From: Myxococcales bacterium UBA5297
GTDB lineage: Bacteria; Myxococcota; Myxococcia; Myxococcales; UBA5297
Direction of reading: 5' to 3'
Length of the DNA stretch: 64,000 nucleotides
Assembly: GCA_002408385.1 (NCBI GenBank)
Contig: DHSB01000095.1
Location: 2,564 to 66,563 of the forward strand
Position numbers and translations under genes: made by a program
The notes under the pieces: generated by a model
Databases searched by the model: none
What the model was told of the DNA's origin: nothing
What the model saw: only the letters and a program-made list of their open reading frames with translations
In this document: piece after piece, positions 1-8,205 of the stretch
Layout of the letters: each line of letters starts with the position of its first letter
How positions within the stretch are numbered: the first letter of the stretch is position 1

Positions 1-323
1 ACCAGATCCACTACTTCGGTGCCCTCGCGGGCCATGCCGGGCTGCGGGCGCGGATCGTGCCGAGGAGCCCGAGGCGGGCGAGTTGGTGCTCGTGTCCAGA
101 GGAGCCGGCCGCCGGCCAGCTCGAGCTGCCGCTGAAGCCGCGACCGGTGGCGGTGCCGGCGTTGGCAGGTGACGCCCACGAGGTCGTGAAGGCGCCGGCG
201 CCGCGCCAGCGGGTCCTCGAACTCCTCGAATGAGCCAGGCTCCGCTCGGCTCTTCTCGATGAACGCCTGGAGCTTCGAATACACGTCGAATTGCGTCAGA
301 TCAGTCCCGCGGTACGTTGGCAT
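1..323 (-). CDS. possible short protein antisense to the transposase tail (partial)
   Basis: An ATG at 323 on the minus strand is preceded by a good ribosome site (AGGAAA, about 6 bases upstream). It opens a frame that runs off the left edge. The first 45 residues (MPTYRGTDLTQFDVYSKLQA onward, then acidic and basic stretches) look protein-like. The remainder lies antisense to the transposase end and is arginine/proline rich, as expected of a shadow frame. It may be a remnant of a gene truncated by the mobile element. The rest of 234-652 holds no other feature I can support. Confidence 0.25.
   Translation of the reverse strand, partial: MPTYRGTDLTQFDVYSKLQAFIEKSRAEPGSFEEFEDPLARRRRLHDLVGVTCQRRHRHRSRLQRQLELAGGRLLWTRAPTRPPRAPRHDPRPQPGMAREGTEVVDL
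3..233 (+). pseudogene. C-terminal end of an IS91-like transposase (partial)
   Basis: The reading frame is open from the window edge to a TGA at 231-233 and codes for 76 residues. It begins QIHYFGALAGHAGLRARIVP, which resembles the C-terminal signature of the IS91-type transposases common in deltaproteobacteria (a YFGVLA-like motif followed by a basic segment ending in VVP). The rest of the protein lies outside the window, so it cannot be decided whether the element is intact. The family assignment rests on this short motif only. Confidence 0.5.
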
Positions 324-652
324 CGGCGGTTTCCTGTTGGTCAGTTCGCAGCCTAGACAGCCACGAACCCTAGCAGGAGACCGCCGTCTCCATCTGCCTC
401 GGAAATGCCCACTCATGACAAATCCGTGAGGGCATTGGCCGGATACTACGAAACAACCAAGTAACGTCGATCAATCAGAGATCGGCACCCATGGCCCATC
501 ACGCTTGAACCATGAGGGACCTGCCTTCGTGGCCGGTGTCCGTGCCAGGTGCGAAGCTTCGAGGTGGCGCGACGAGGCTTCACTGTCGAGACCACGAAGC
601 GCTCCAGCCCTACGGCCACGGCAGAGCCATTCCCCTCTCGAGGAGCGTAACG

Positions 653-3628
653 ATGGCGTTCTGGTCGGGATTCTTCGGAAATGACGAGCGGCGATACCAC
701 CCCTGGTCCGGGGAATTCTGCCGGAAGCTGGAGGCCCGCCAGGCCGCGTTGCTGAGCAGCCCGCCGCTCCGGGGCTTCGAGGCGCCAGCGGGCTTTTCAG
801 CGGTCGAGCGGCGTGACGGACTTCACCACTCCTGGTTCACGCTGCGGAAGCCCAAGGAAGAGGGCGTGCTGCTGATGTTGAAGACGGCCCGGGCCGGCCG
901 CGGCCCGGCAGCCGTGCAACGGCTGATGGAGGAGGTCTCCCTCCTCGTCGGCCTCAGCACCAGCCACCATCTGCCTCCGCTCGACGTGCTCAACGGTCCC
1001 GACATCGAGGGCGGGCGCGGGGTCACCTATTTCTACTGCGGCGGCGATCTCGAGCAGCGCGTGGCGGCGGGCACGGTTCCGGCGGCGGAGGTGGCCCACT
1101 ACGGCCTACAGCTGGCGGCCGAGCTGGTCGACATCCACGAGGCGGGCCTGCTCCACCTGGCGATAGCGCCGGCGAGCGTCTTCTTCGAGCGCGTCCCCAA
1201 GGACTCCGATCTCTGCCGATGGCGCCTGCTGCTCGCGAACTTCGATCTTCGCGGCGTGCGCCAAGGCGAACCGGCCGTTCCCCGCGTCGAGCCCGACGGT
1301 TTCTGCGCTCCCGAGCAACTCGCCGGCGCCCCAGTCGACATCCGGACGGATCTCTGGGGACTCGGCGCGACCCTCTACTTCCTCTGCGCTGGCCAGCCAC
1401 CCGCGGTTCCATCCCTAGGTACGGAGCCGTGCCTGGACGCGCTCGTTGGGCAGTACCCCGACTGGTTGGTCGCGGTCATCGGCTCGTGCCTCGCGCTCGC
1501 TCCCGAGCGCCGTCCACCCAGTGCAGCCGCCCTGTTCGACGCGTTGCTCACCTGCGTGCGAATCGAATCCGACGTGAAGGGAAAGGGCCGCGCCGCCAAC
1601 GGCCATGCCGGGCCTGCGGAGAGCACGGCGAAGGCCGTGGTTGCCGACCGCTATCTGCTCGCCTGCGCCAACCGGCTGAACCGGGTCGAGGGCGGGCGGG
1701 CGTCGACGATGATCGATCTGGGGCCTGCAACCCGGTTCAAGGAGGCCGACCGCTTGTTCAAAGCCGGCACCGTCTCGTCGCTGCGCCGCGCCGTCGCCGT
1801 CCTGGACGACGTATTCGGGAGCTGGAGCGACCCTGCCGCTCCGCTGGCGCAGTTTGCCGCAAAACCGCAGGGGCCCTCCTTCATCCCTCTCAGACGACCT
1901 GAGAAATGGGTCGGCAAGGAATGCTGGGCCACGATCAGCTCCCCCATTCCCATCGGCGTGCTCTGGGCAATGCTCGACCTGCAGTGCAGGTGCTACGTCG
2001 CGCTCATCGAGGCAGAGGGACGCCGGGAGGATGTCGAGCGGGCGCTGCGCCTCTGCGAGAACTGGCTGAAGAAGGGCACCTGCGGCACCCCCTCCTCCGC
2101 GCCTCCTTCGCCCACCACCTTTCCGGCGTCGAAGTGCCTGACGCACGTAGCACAGTGCCTGCGGTATGCGGGGCTCTTCGAGAAAGCCAAACGCGCCATC
2201 AGCATGGCGCTGGACGAGGAGCCGGCCGGGTTCGAGGTGCTGTTCACGGCGTTCATGGTCGGCCGCGACGACGCCGACTACGAGGCGGCCACGTCGCTGA
2301 TGGACCAGATCGCCGAGGCGGCGATGGCGGCCCACAACCTCCAGGTCTATGCGCAAATCTTCGTGCTCGGCGCGGACCTGGCGTTCCGGATGGGCGACTA
2401 CGCCACAGCAACGCAGCGCTACGCGGTCCTCATGGAGAAGATCCCCTCGCCGGAGCTGGAGAACCTCTCGCGCCAGGTGCGCTGCCGGGTGCAGGGCAAG
2501 GCGACGGCGGCCGATCTCGAGAGCGCCTTGAAGGTGGCCGAGCCCGCCTTCAAGCTCGAGCAGTGGTTCGCCGCCGCCGACCTCGCCGTCCTCGCCGGCG
2601 AGACGCAGACGGCGAAGCAGCTCATCGAGCGGATCCGGAAGGAGCCTCGCTTCAGGCTCGCGCCCGACTGGTGGTACCACCGCGAGCTGAAGAAGCTCGA
2701 GGCGAGGATGGACGCTGCGGCCTCGTCGGGCGCAGTCGATGGCGGCGCGGGAGCGTCGGCGACCGTCACGCCCGCCGCCGCTCCGAGCACGCCTTCGGCC
2801 TCGTCGCCGTCCAGGCCGACGAGAGCCGGTGAGCTCACGGACCGGGAGATGTTCGAGGAGGTTCACTACCACCGGGAGACAGGCCTGTGGAGCGACTACG
2901 CCTTTCGCCAGATCCAGGAGCTGACTCCGAAGAAGTGGACGCTGGCCATCAACCTCGGCTTCCTCGTCGACGACGAGGCGAGCGACGCGCTGGGACAGGA
3001 CGTGGCAAACGAGGGCGTGTGGCTGCTCGGCGCCGTGCTCCAGCGAAACCGCGGCGCCGAGACGGAGGCGGCGCTTCCGTATCCAGACCAACTGACCGCC
3101 TGCAGCGACGACCGCGAGCACCTCGAGGATCTCGCCGAGGGGATCAAGGCCGTCGCGGAGAAGGTGGCGTTCTACGTGGCGCGCGCGAACGGCGGCGGCG
3201 CGATTCAGCAGGGCTTCGGCTTCAAGTACGCCATCGGCGCGGATTACCAGGAGGCGGACGGCGCCGCGACGCGCGCCGGCAAGCGCGGCGTGCTGACCCT
3301 TTGCCCAGCCAGCCAGTTGTCCGAGGCGCTGGAGGCGGCCCGGGACGCCGGGTTCCTGCTGCTCGACGGGGCGGCGCTCGAGTCCGAGCGTCGACAACGC
3401 CGAGCCACGCAATCGACCGGCCCGGGCACGCCGATCAGCCATCCCGGCACCGAGCCCGCCGCGCAGCCGGGCCGAGCCGGCGGCGTCCCCGCTTGGCCCG
3501 CGGATGCGAGGTCGACCTTGGAGGCCGCGGCGAGGACCGGGACCTATTTCGAGACGGCCCTCAGACTGATGAGTCGCGCCGCCGCCCAGGCGATCGCGAG
3601 CCATCGGGCGCGTAGGGCCCGCGGGTAG
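653..3628 (+). CDS. Ser/Thr pseudokinase fused to a helical-repeat region
   Basis: The start chosen is ATG 653, preceded by GAGGAG at a 7-base gap; an in-frame ATG at 512 has no ribosome site. The product has 991 residues. Residues about 50-300 have the layout of a eukaryotic-like protein kinase: a VAIK-type lysine (LLMLK, near 77), an APEQL substrate-loop end (about 219-223) and DLWGLG in place of the DxWSLG helix (about 233). The catalytic loop reads HLAIAPASVFF instead of HRDLKPxN, and DFG is replaced by NFD, so catalysis is unlikely. The middle is a long alpha-helical stretch resembling TPR repeats. A proline/serine linker leads to a C-terminal region I do not recognise. No membrane segment is evident. 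A scaffold or signalling role is inferred. Mobile-element remnants flank the gene on both sides. Confidence 0.75.
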   Translation: MAFWSGFFGNDERRYHPWSGEFCRKLEARQAALLSSPPLRGFEAPAGFSAVERRDGLHHSWFTLRKPKEEGVLLMLKTARAGRGPAAVQRLMEEVSLLVGLSTSHHLPPLDVLNGPDIEGGRGVTYFYCGGDLEQRVAAGTVPAAEVAHYGLQLAAELVDIHEAGLLHLAIAPASVFFERVPKDSDLCRWRLLLANFDLRGVRQGEPAVPRVEPDGFCAPEQLAGAPVDIRTDLWGLGATLYFLCAGQPPAVPSLGTEPCLDALVGQYPDWLVAVIGSCLALAPERRPPSAAALFDALLTCVRIESDVKGKGRAANGHAGPAESTAKAVVADRYLLACANRLNRVEGGRASTMIDLGPATRFKEADRLFKAGTVSSLRRAVAVLDDVFGSWSDPAAPLAQFAAKPQGPSFIPLRRPEKWVGKECWATISSPIPIGVLWAMLDLQCRCYVALIEAEGRREDVERALRLCENWLKKGTCGTPSSAPPSPTTFPASKCLTHVAQCLRYAGLFEKAKRAISMALDEEPAGFEVLFTAFMVGRDDADYEAATSLMDQIAEAAMAAHNLQVYAQIFVLGADLAFRMGDYATATQRYAVLMEKIPSPELENLSRQVRCRVQGKATAADLESALKVAEPAFKLEQWFAAADLAVLAGETQTAKQLIERIRKEPRFRLAPDWWYHRELKKLEARMDAAASSGAVDGGAGASATVTPAAAPSTPSASSPSRPTRAGELTDREMFEEVHYHRETGLWSDYAFRQIQELTPKKWTLAINLGFLVDDEASDALGQDVANEGVWLLGAVLQRNRGAETEAALPYPDQLTACSDDREHLEDLAEGIKAVAEKVAFYVARANGGGAIQQGFGFKYAIGADYQEADGAATRAGKRGVLTLCPASQLSEALEAARDAGFLLLDGAALESERRQRRATQSTGPGTPISHPGTEPAAQPGRAGGVPAWPADARSTLEAAARTGTYFETALRLMSRAAAQAIASHRARRARG

Positions 3629-3720
3629 GAAGCGAGCCGGTGCCACACATCGGCCTCGCCACGCGCTCGATTCGTAGGCAATGAGGCAATGGGGCCCGGC
3701 AATGGGGCCGCCCTTTACGC

Positions 3721-4290
3721 TTACATGCACCACGCCGCGGACCTCCCATACGCAGCCGGCCGCTCGAACGCCAATTTCCCCTCCTCGCCCGGCAGCAACT
3801 TCAGCTGCATGGATTCCCGCACCTCCGGCTTGCCATCCAACGCCATTCTCCGGAGCAGCCGGCAGATCGCCGCCTCCTCGCGTCCAAGCCCGCGGTCGAT
3901 CTCGTGCAGCCGATAACCCAGCGCCCGCAATCGCGCGTGCACCTCGACCCCGAGCCTCGCCACCTCCTCCGCGAGCGCCTCTTCCAACGGTTTCCTCGGC
4001 GCTCTTGCCAACCATGGCCCGCGGTCGAAGCGATGCGCCCCGATCAGCGCCAGGTCGCCGACCTCCTTCGGCGGCCTCAGCAAACCTGGCTTCTCGAACA
4101 GCTCCCGCTCCTCCTTCGCCTGCCTCTGCCGAATCAACTCCAGGTAGGCCTCGCGACCGCCCAGACGCGCCAGCACGTCGTCGACCTCCACCCAGGGAAA
4201 GGCCTCGCCGAGGTAGGCCAGGTGCGAGCGGTATTTCCACTCCTCGGGGCTCGTCGCCAGCCGCGCCCGCACCGGGTTCTGGTGGAACTG
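3721..4290 (-). pseudogene. REP-associated/IS200-like tyrosine transposase, C-terminal fragment
   Basis: From about 4290 down to the stop at 3721 the minus strand encodes FHQNPVRARL, a spacer, then EEWKYRSHLAYLG. This is the characteristic C-terminal part of Y1-type REP-associated transposases (consensus HxNPVRAGL...WxxSSH). A helical segment of about 110 residues follows, like the DnaA-type DNA-binding extension found in some members. The catalytic HUH and tyrosine motifs that should precede it are absent. Upstream of 4290 the frame turns into arginine/proline-rich noise, so the gene is truncated. The break abuts an unrelated coding remnant on the other strand. Confidence 0.7.
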
Positions 4291-4299
4291 TCGGCAGCC

Positions 4300-4581
4300 T
4301 GCAGCCGGCCCTCGGATGTCGAGGTGATCGCCGACGCCGCCCCGGAGATCGCCGAGGCCTGCAGGCTGCTCAAGCAGCTCTCGCCCGAAGGGCTCGCGCG
4401 CCTCGAGAAGCCTCCTCGGGTCGGCGACGAGAAGGGCTTCAAGCGGCTCCTCGACAGGGAGCCAGAGGGCGAGGCCGAGCGGCCGCACACGCTCGAGGGC
4501 CGCTTCCGCGCCCCTTTCGCGGTCCCGGCAGAGCGGGGCGAGGTGACGATGGAGGGCCGGTTCAGGCTGCGCCGGCAGTAG
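4300..4581 (+). pseudogene. C-terminal fragment of an unknown gene
   Basis: Between about 4300 and the TAG at 4579-4581 the plus strand encodes roughly 90 residues of plausible protein: DVEVIADAAPEIAEACRLLK, a KGFKRLLD segment, and an end in EGRFRLRRQ. The upstream extension of the frame is antisense to the transposase fragment and not credible as protein. The fragment therefore looks like the tail of a gene whose front was lost where the transposase remnant sits. I do not recognise the family. Confidence 0.35.
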
Positions 4582-4704
4582 GGACGCGCCCCGCGGCCTT
4601 CGCCGGGTGGCGCGAAGGTGTCGGCTCGGGCGATGCTCAGGCTCTCTGGCGCGGGTTCCGGGAGCCGATCTTCGGCCGCTCGGGCGCCTGCCAGTGGAGG
4701 GCCG

Positions 4705-5430
4705 ATGTTCCCCACACTCTGCGCGCTCGCCGCGGCGATCTGCTGTCAGGCCGAGCCGGGGGCGCTCGCGCCGGACGGCACGGGACGGCCCGATCAAGCG
4801 GTGGGCGCGGAAGCCGAGGCGGCCCGCGAGGAGGCGGCAGTGGAACGTGAGCCGAAGAGGGAGGGCGAGACCGCGAGGCACGCCGCGGCCCGGGCGAGCC
4901 TGGAAGCCTTCCTGCGGGGGCGGGGGGAGGAGCCTGCGAAGCACCGGATCGAGCTGGCGGGCATCCCGATTCCCGGGTGGACCTTCTTCACGGTGACGCG
5001 CATCTCCGAGCATCCCGCCTACGACCGCTCCGAGCGCGCCTGGCCGGTAGTGGTGCGCGGCGACGGGACTGTCGTCGAGGGCCCGCCGGAGCCCGAGATC
5101 GCCCGGCTGCTGGCGAGCGTGGGCCTTCCGGCCGCTGCTCCGCGGGTCTCCCTGAAGGCGCTCTCGCGGGCGGTTCTCTTCCTCGCGGGCGGAGCCGGAG
5201 AGGTGCTGGGCGAGGAGGAGGCGGCCGATTGGCGACGCCATCGGGAGGGCGCGAAGCTCGCCGGCCCGAGCCTTGAGCGGACGGCTACAGGTTCGGTCGT
5301 GCTCAGCTTCTGGTCCAAGGCCCCCTCCGGAGGCCGGGAGCCCCCTGCCTTCACGCGGACTGCGGTGCGGCTCACCCGGGAAGGGAAGGTCTTCCTGAGC
5401 GAGTCGAGAGCCTCGACCCGCGCGCGATAG
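4705..5430 (+). CDS. probable exported protein of unknown function
   Basis: The start chosen is ATG 4705, which follows GGAGG at a short gap. The first 20 residues (MFPTLCALAAAICCQAE) form a weak signal peptide with a possible lipid-anchoring cysteine. A charged low-complexity region (about 25-70, AEAAREEAAVEREPKREGE) leads to a folded region with IPIPGWTFFTVTRISEHPAY and a C-terminal beta-rich segment (GSVVLSFWSKAP, AVRLTREGKVFLSE). I do not recognise a family. The stop is directly followed by the truncated pseudogene at 5431, so the 3' flank is a rearrangement boundary. Confidence 0.55.
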   Translation: MFPTLCALAAAICCQAEPGALAPDGTGRPDQAVGAEAEAAREEAAVEREPKREGETARHAAARASLEAFLRGRGEEPAKHRIELAGIPIPGWTFFTVTRISEHPAYDRSERAWPVVVRGDGTVVEGPPEPEIARLLASVGLPAAAPRVSLKALSRAVLFLAGGAGEVLGEEEAADWRRHREGAKLAGPSLERTATGSVVLSFWSKAPSGGREPPAFTRTAVRLTREGKVFLSESRASTRAR

Positions 5431-6020
5431 CCGCTGCGCCCGGGCCTTGAGCGCGCTCCTCCGCTCCCGGTCGGCGGCCTCGAGTCGCCGGTCGCCTGGG
5501 TGCCCATCGTTCGCGGCTGGCAGGAGGTCGACGCGAGGATCGGCCTTCGCACCTTCCGGTTCGTCAACACGCACCTCGAGCCCGCAGTGCTTCCGCAGGT
5601 CGGCGCTATCCAGCTCGCGCAGGCCAAGCAGCTCCTCATCGAGCTGGCCGACGAGCGCTTGCCGGTGGTCCTCGTCGGCGACTTCAACTCGGCCGCCGAC
5701 GGCAGCACGACCAAGACCTACGCGCTGCTCACGCACTCCGGGTTCATGGACGCCTGGCGCTCGCCCGCGAGGACGACCCCGGCTACACCTGCTGCCAGGC
5801 TCCGGATCTACAAAACCCCGAATCGCTGCTCAGCCGGCGGATCGACTTCGTCTTCGTGCGCGACTGGTACGACTTCTGGCTCGACTGGAAGCAGGGTGGG
5901 GTCTCGGCCGAGGTGGTCAGCGACGAGAGGATGGCCGGCGACATCCTCTGGCCGTCCGATCACGCAGGCGCAGTAGCGAGCTTCCGCATCTTCGCGAGGC
6001 CGCTCCTCGTCCATCGATAG
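5431..6020 (+). pseudogene. endonuclease/exonuclease/phosphatase family gene, 5'-truncated and frameshifted
   Basis: The first part, in the frame of 5431, reads LPVGGLESPV, RGWQEVDARIGLRTFRFVNT, HLEP, then VLVGDFNSAADGS. These are the central motifs of EEP-fold enzymes (NTHLE and GDFNS). Near 5757-5765 the frame changes, and the continuation reads EDDPGYTCCQAPDLQNPES, RRIDFVFVRDWYDFWLDW and WPSDHAGAVASFRI. These supply the conserved RIDFVFV and catalytic SDHAG motifs before a TAG at 6018-6020. The N-terminal half of the domain is missing and there is one frameshift, so the gene is dead unless the shift is a sequencing error. Similar intact proteins are usually about 300 residues and often exported. 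Confidence 0.7.
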
Positions 6021-6138
6021 ACCTGCGAGGCAGCCCGCCCTGTGGACCATCGCGCGCTGGGGCCTTCCGCGCGCGATGACCATGCTCGCCCGGTCGCCCA
6101 AGCAGTCCTCGGCGTCGGCTGGAATGCGTCTTCCCGTT

Positions 6139-6144
6139 TACAAT
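6139..6144 (+). promoter_or_regulatory. candidate -10 box for the helicase pair
   Basis: TACAAT lies 9 bases before ATG 6154. No purine-rich ribosome site fits in the gap, so the transcript may start at or next to the start codon (leaderless). No convincing -35 is visible. Confidence 0.4.
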
Positions 6145-6153
6145 CCCCGCCCG

Positions 6154-8178
6154 ATGAACCTCGCGCCCCTCTCCCACGAGAGCTGCCCAGTCCCCGGCTC
6201 GCTGCTCGACGCACTGCGGGCCGAGCGGGAGGCGCTGCGCCAATCCCTCGGCGCGCTCGCGGTCCAGCCAGCGGTGGCGCTCGTCGGAGGGGTGCGCCTC
6301 TTCGCCGAGCCCGGCGCCTGCGTCTACCGCTTCGAGACCGACCTTGAGCTCCTCCTGCCCGACGGCACCGGCGTCACCATCGAAGCCAAGGGGCTGCGGG
6401 CCGGCGGCGAGGTGACCGATCACGACCCGGGCCTGGGGATCCTCGAGTGCGTGCTGCGCGAGAACCTGGGCGACTCCCTTCCCGAGGCGCGCCTCGAGTT
6501 CGGCTCGACGGCGCTGCTCGACCTGCTGCTCGCCCGCCTCGAGGAGCTCGCCCGAGGGGTCTCGCCCGACCTCGGCCGCGCCTGCCCCGAGCGGCGCCGC
6601 TTGGAGCAGGCGTTCGCCTTTCTCTCCGGAGACGCGCGGGCCGGAGCGCCGGTCGAGCTCTCGCGCGCCGGGCTCTCCGAGTCGCAGGCGGCCGCGGTTG
6701 GCTTCCTGCTCGGCCAGCGCGTCGGCTACCTCTGGGGTCCGCCGGGCACCGGCAAGACGCGCACCGTCGCCCACCTCGTTCACGCGCTCGTCGACCGCGG
6801 CGAGCGGGTCCTGCTCACCGCGCACACCAACATCGCCACCGACACCGCGCTCTTGCGCTTCCTCGACGAGGGGCTGCTCGAGCCCGGCCAAGTCGTGCGG
6901 GTCGGCTACCGCTGCGAGGCGCTCGAGCGCTTCGGGGTCGGGCTCGACGAGGTCGTCCACCGGCAGGTGCGCGCCGAGCAGCCCTCGCTCGCCCTCGACA
7001 TCCGCGAGCTCTGCCTGGAGCTCGCCGGCGTGGCGCAAAGGCCCCTGCCCGACCTCCTCTCGCCGCGGACGCCGCTCGGGCAAATGCTGCGGATGGCCAA
7101 GGAGGCGGCCCGGGGCGCCGACGGGCTCGACCCCGCGCTCGCGTGGCGGCTCGGCGAGCTGCTCGAGGCGGTCGAAAAGGCCGAGCAGCGCGCCGTCGAG
7201 GGGGCCGCGGTCGTCGCCTCCACGCTGACCGGCCTCTACACCAAGCGCGTGCTGCGCGGGCTGCGCACCGACGCGCTCGTGCTCGACGAGGCGAGCATCG
7301 CCTCGCTCGCGCTCTGCCTGGTCGCCGCCTACGCGGCCGACACGCGCGCCATCGCCGTCGGCGACTTCATGCAGCTCCCGGCCATCGTGCGCGCCGAGCA
7401 GCCCGCGGCTCGCAAGTGGCTCGGCAGCCACGTCTTCGCCAGCGCCGGCTGCGACCGGCCAGACTCCGAGCACCCGCTGCGGGTGATGCTCGACGAGCAG
7501 CACCGCATGGCCCCGCAGATCTCGGCGACGGTGAGCCAGGTCTTCTACGGCGGCAGGCTGTGCGACGCGGACTCGGTCAGGGCCCGCGCCGAGCCCGGCC
7601 CCGCGGTGCTCCTGCTCGACACCAGCCGCCTGGGCGCGCGCACCGAGCTGAGCCCATCGAGCTCGAAGCGAAACCCCGGCCACGCCGAGCTCGTCGCCCG
7701 GCTCGTCGAGACCGCGAGCAGCCGGGAGATCGCGGTGATCGCCCCCTACCGCGCCCAGGTGCGCGCCGTGCGCGACCGGCTCCGCGAGCGCGCGCCGAAG
7801 CTGCTCTCGAGCGGGCGGGTCGAGGTCTTCACCGTCCACCGCTTCCAGGGCCGCGACAAGGAGCTGGTCTTCTTCGACACCACCGAAGGCCCCGGCAGCC
7901 CGTGCCGCTTCCTCGACGAGAACCACAACCCCGACGCGCCCAACCTCGTCAACGTGGCACTCAGTCGGGCGCGCAGGCGGCTGGTGGTGGTCGCCAACCT
8001 CGCACACCTGACCGCCCGCCTCGGGCGCAACTCGATGCTCGGGCGCGTGCTCGCCAGCCTCAGGCTCGGCGGCTGCCTCGAGCTGGAGGCCGGGGACCCG
8101 CGCGACGAGGAGGCGCTGCGGCGTTTTCTCGAATCGAAGGAAGGCCCGGCGGATACTGAGCTTTCCCGCTCATCCTGA
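6154..8178 (+). CDS. SF1B (Upf1-like) helicase
   Basis: A DNA or RNA helicase of the AAA_11/AAA_12 type, 674 residues from ATG 6154. Visible motifs are Walker A GPPGTGKT (about 195-202), motif Ia LLTAHTNIATD, Walker B LVLDEAS (about 376-381), motif III GDFMQLP, the HRM glutamine loop (LDEQHRM), motif IV VIAPYRAQV, motif V TVHRFQGRDKELVFF and motif VI VNVALSRARRRLVVV. All are intact. The first 170 residues are a family-specific domain that may read LFAEPGACVYRFETDLELLL as a beta-rich module. I prefer ATG 6154 over upstream ATGs because of the -10 box just ahead. The next helicase starts 27 bases downstream, so the two are probably cotranscribed and may work together in repair or defence. Confidence 0.85.
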   Translation: MNLAPLSHESCPVPGSLLDALRAEREALRQSLGALAVQPAVALVGGVRLFAEPGACVYRFETDLELLLPDGTGVTIEAKGLRAGGEVTDHDPGLGILECVLRENLGDSLPEARLEFGSTALLDLLLARLEELARGVSPDLGRACPERRRLEQAFAFLSGDARAGAPVELSRAGLSESQAAAVGFLLGQRVGYLWGPPGTGKTRTVAHLVHALVDRGERVLLTAHTNIATDTALLRFLDEGLLEPGQVVRVGYRCEALERFGVGLDEVVHRQVRAEQPSLALDIRELCLELAGVAQRPLPDLLSPRTPLGQMLRMAKEAARGADGLDPALAWRLGELLEAVEKAEQRAVEGAAVVASTLTGLYTKRVLRGLRTDALVLDEASIASLALCLVAAYAADTRAIAVGDFMQLPAIVRAEQPAARKWLGSHVFASAGCDRPDSEHPLRVMLDEQHRMAPQISATVSQVFYGGRLCDADSVRARAEPGPAVLLLDTSRLGARTELSPSSSKRNPGHAELVARLVETASSREIAVIAPYRAQVRAVRDRLRERAPKLLSSGRVEVFTVHRFQGRDKELVFFDTTEGPGSPCRFLDENHNPDAPNLVNVALSRARRRLVVVANLAHLTARLGRNSMLGRVLASLRLGGCLELEAGDPRDEEALRRFLESKEGPADTELSRSS

Positions 8179-8205
8179 GCGCGGAGCCGAGCCCCGACCT
8201 GCCGA

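Noticed and set aside
1415-4240. A 941-codon open frame on the minus strand opposite the pseudokinase
   Set aside because: It is the antisense shadow of a real high-GC gene; the translation is arginine/glycine rich with no motif, while the plus strand shows kinase motifs.
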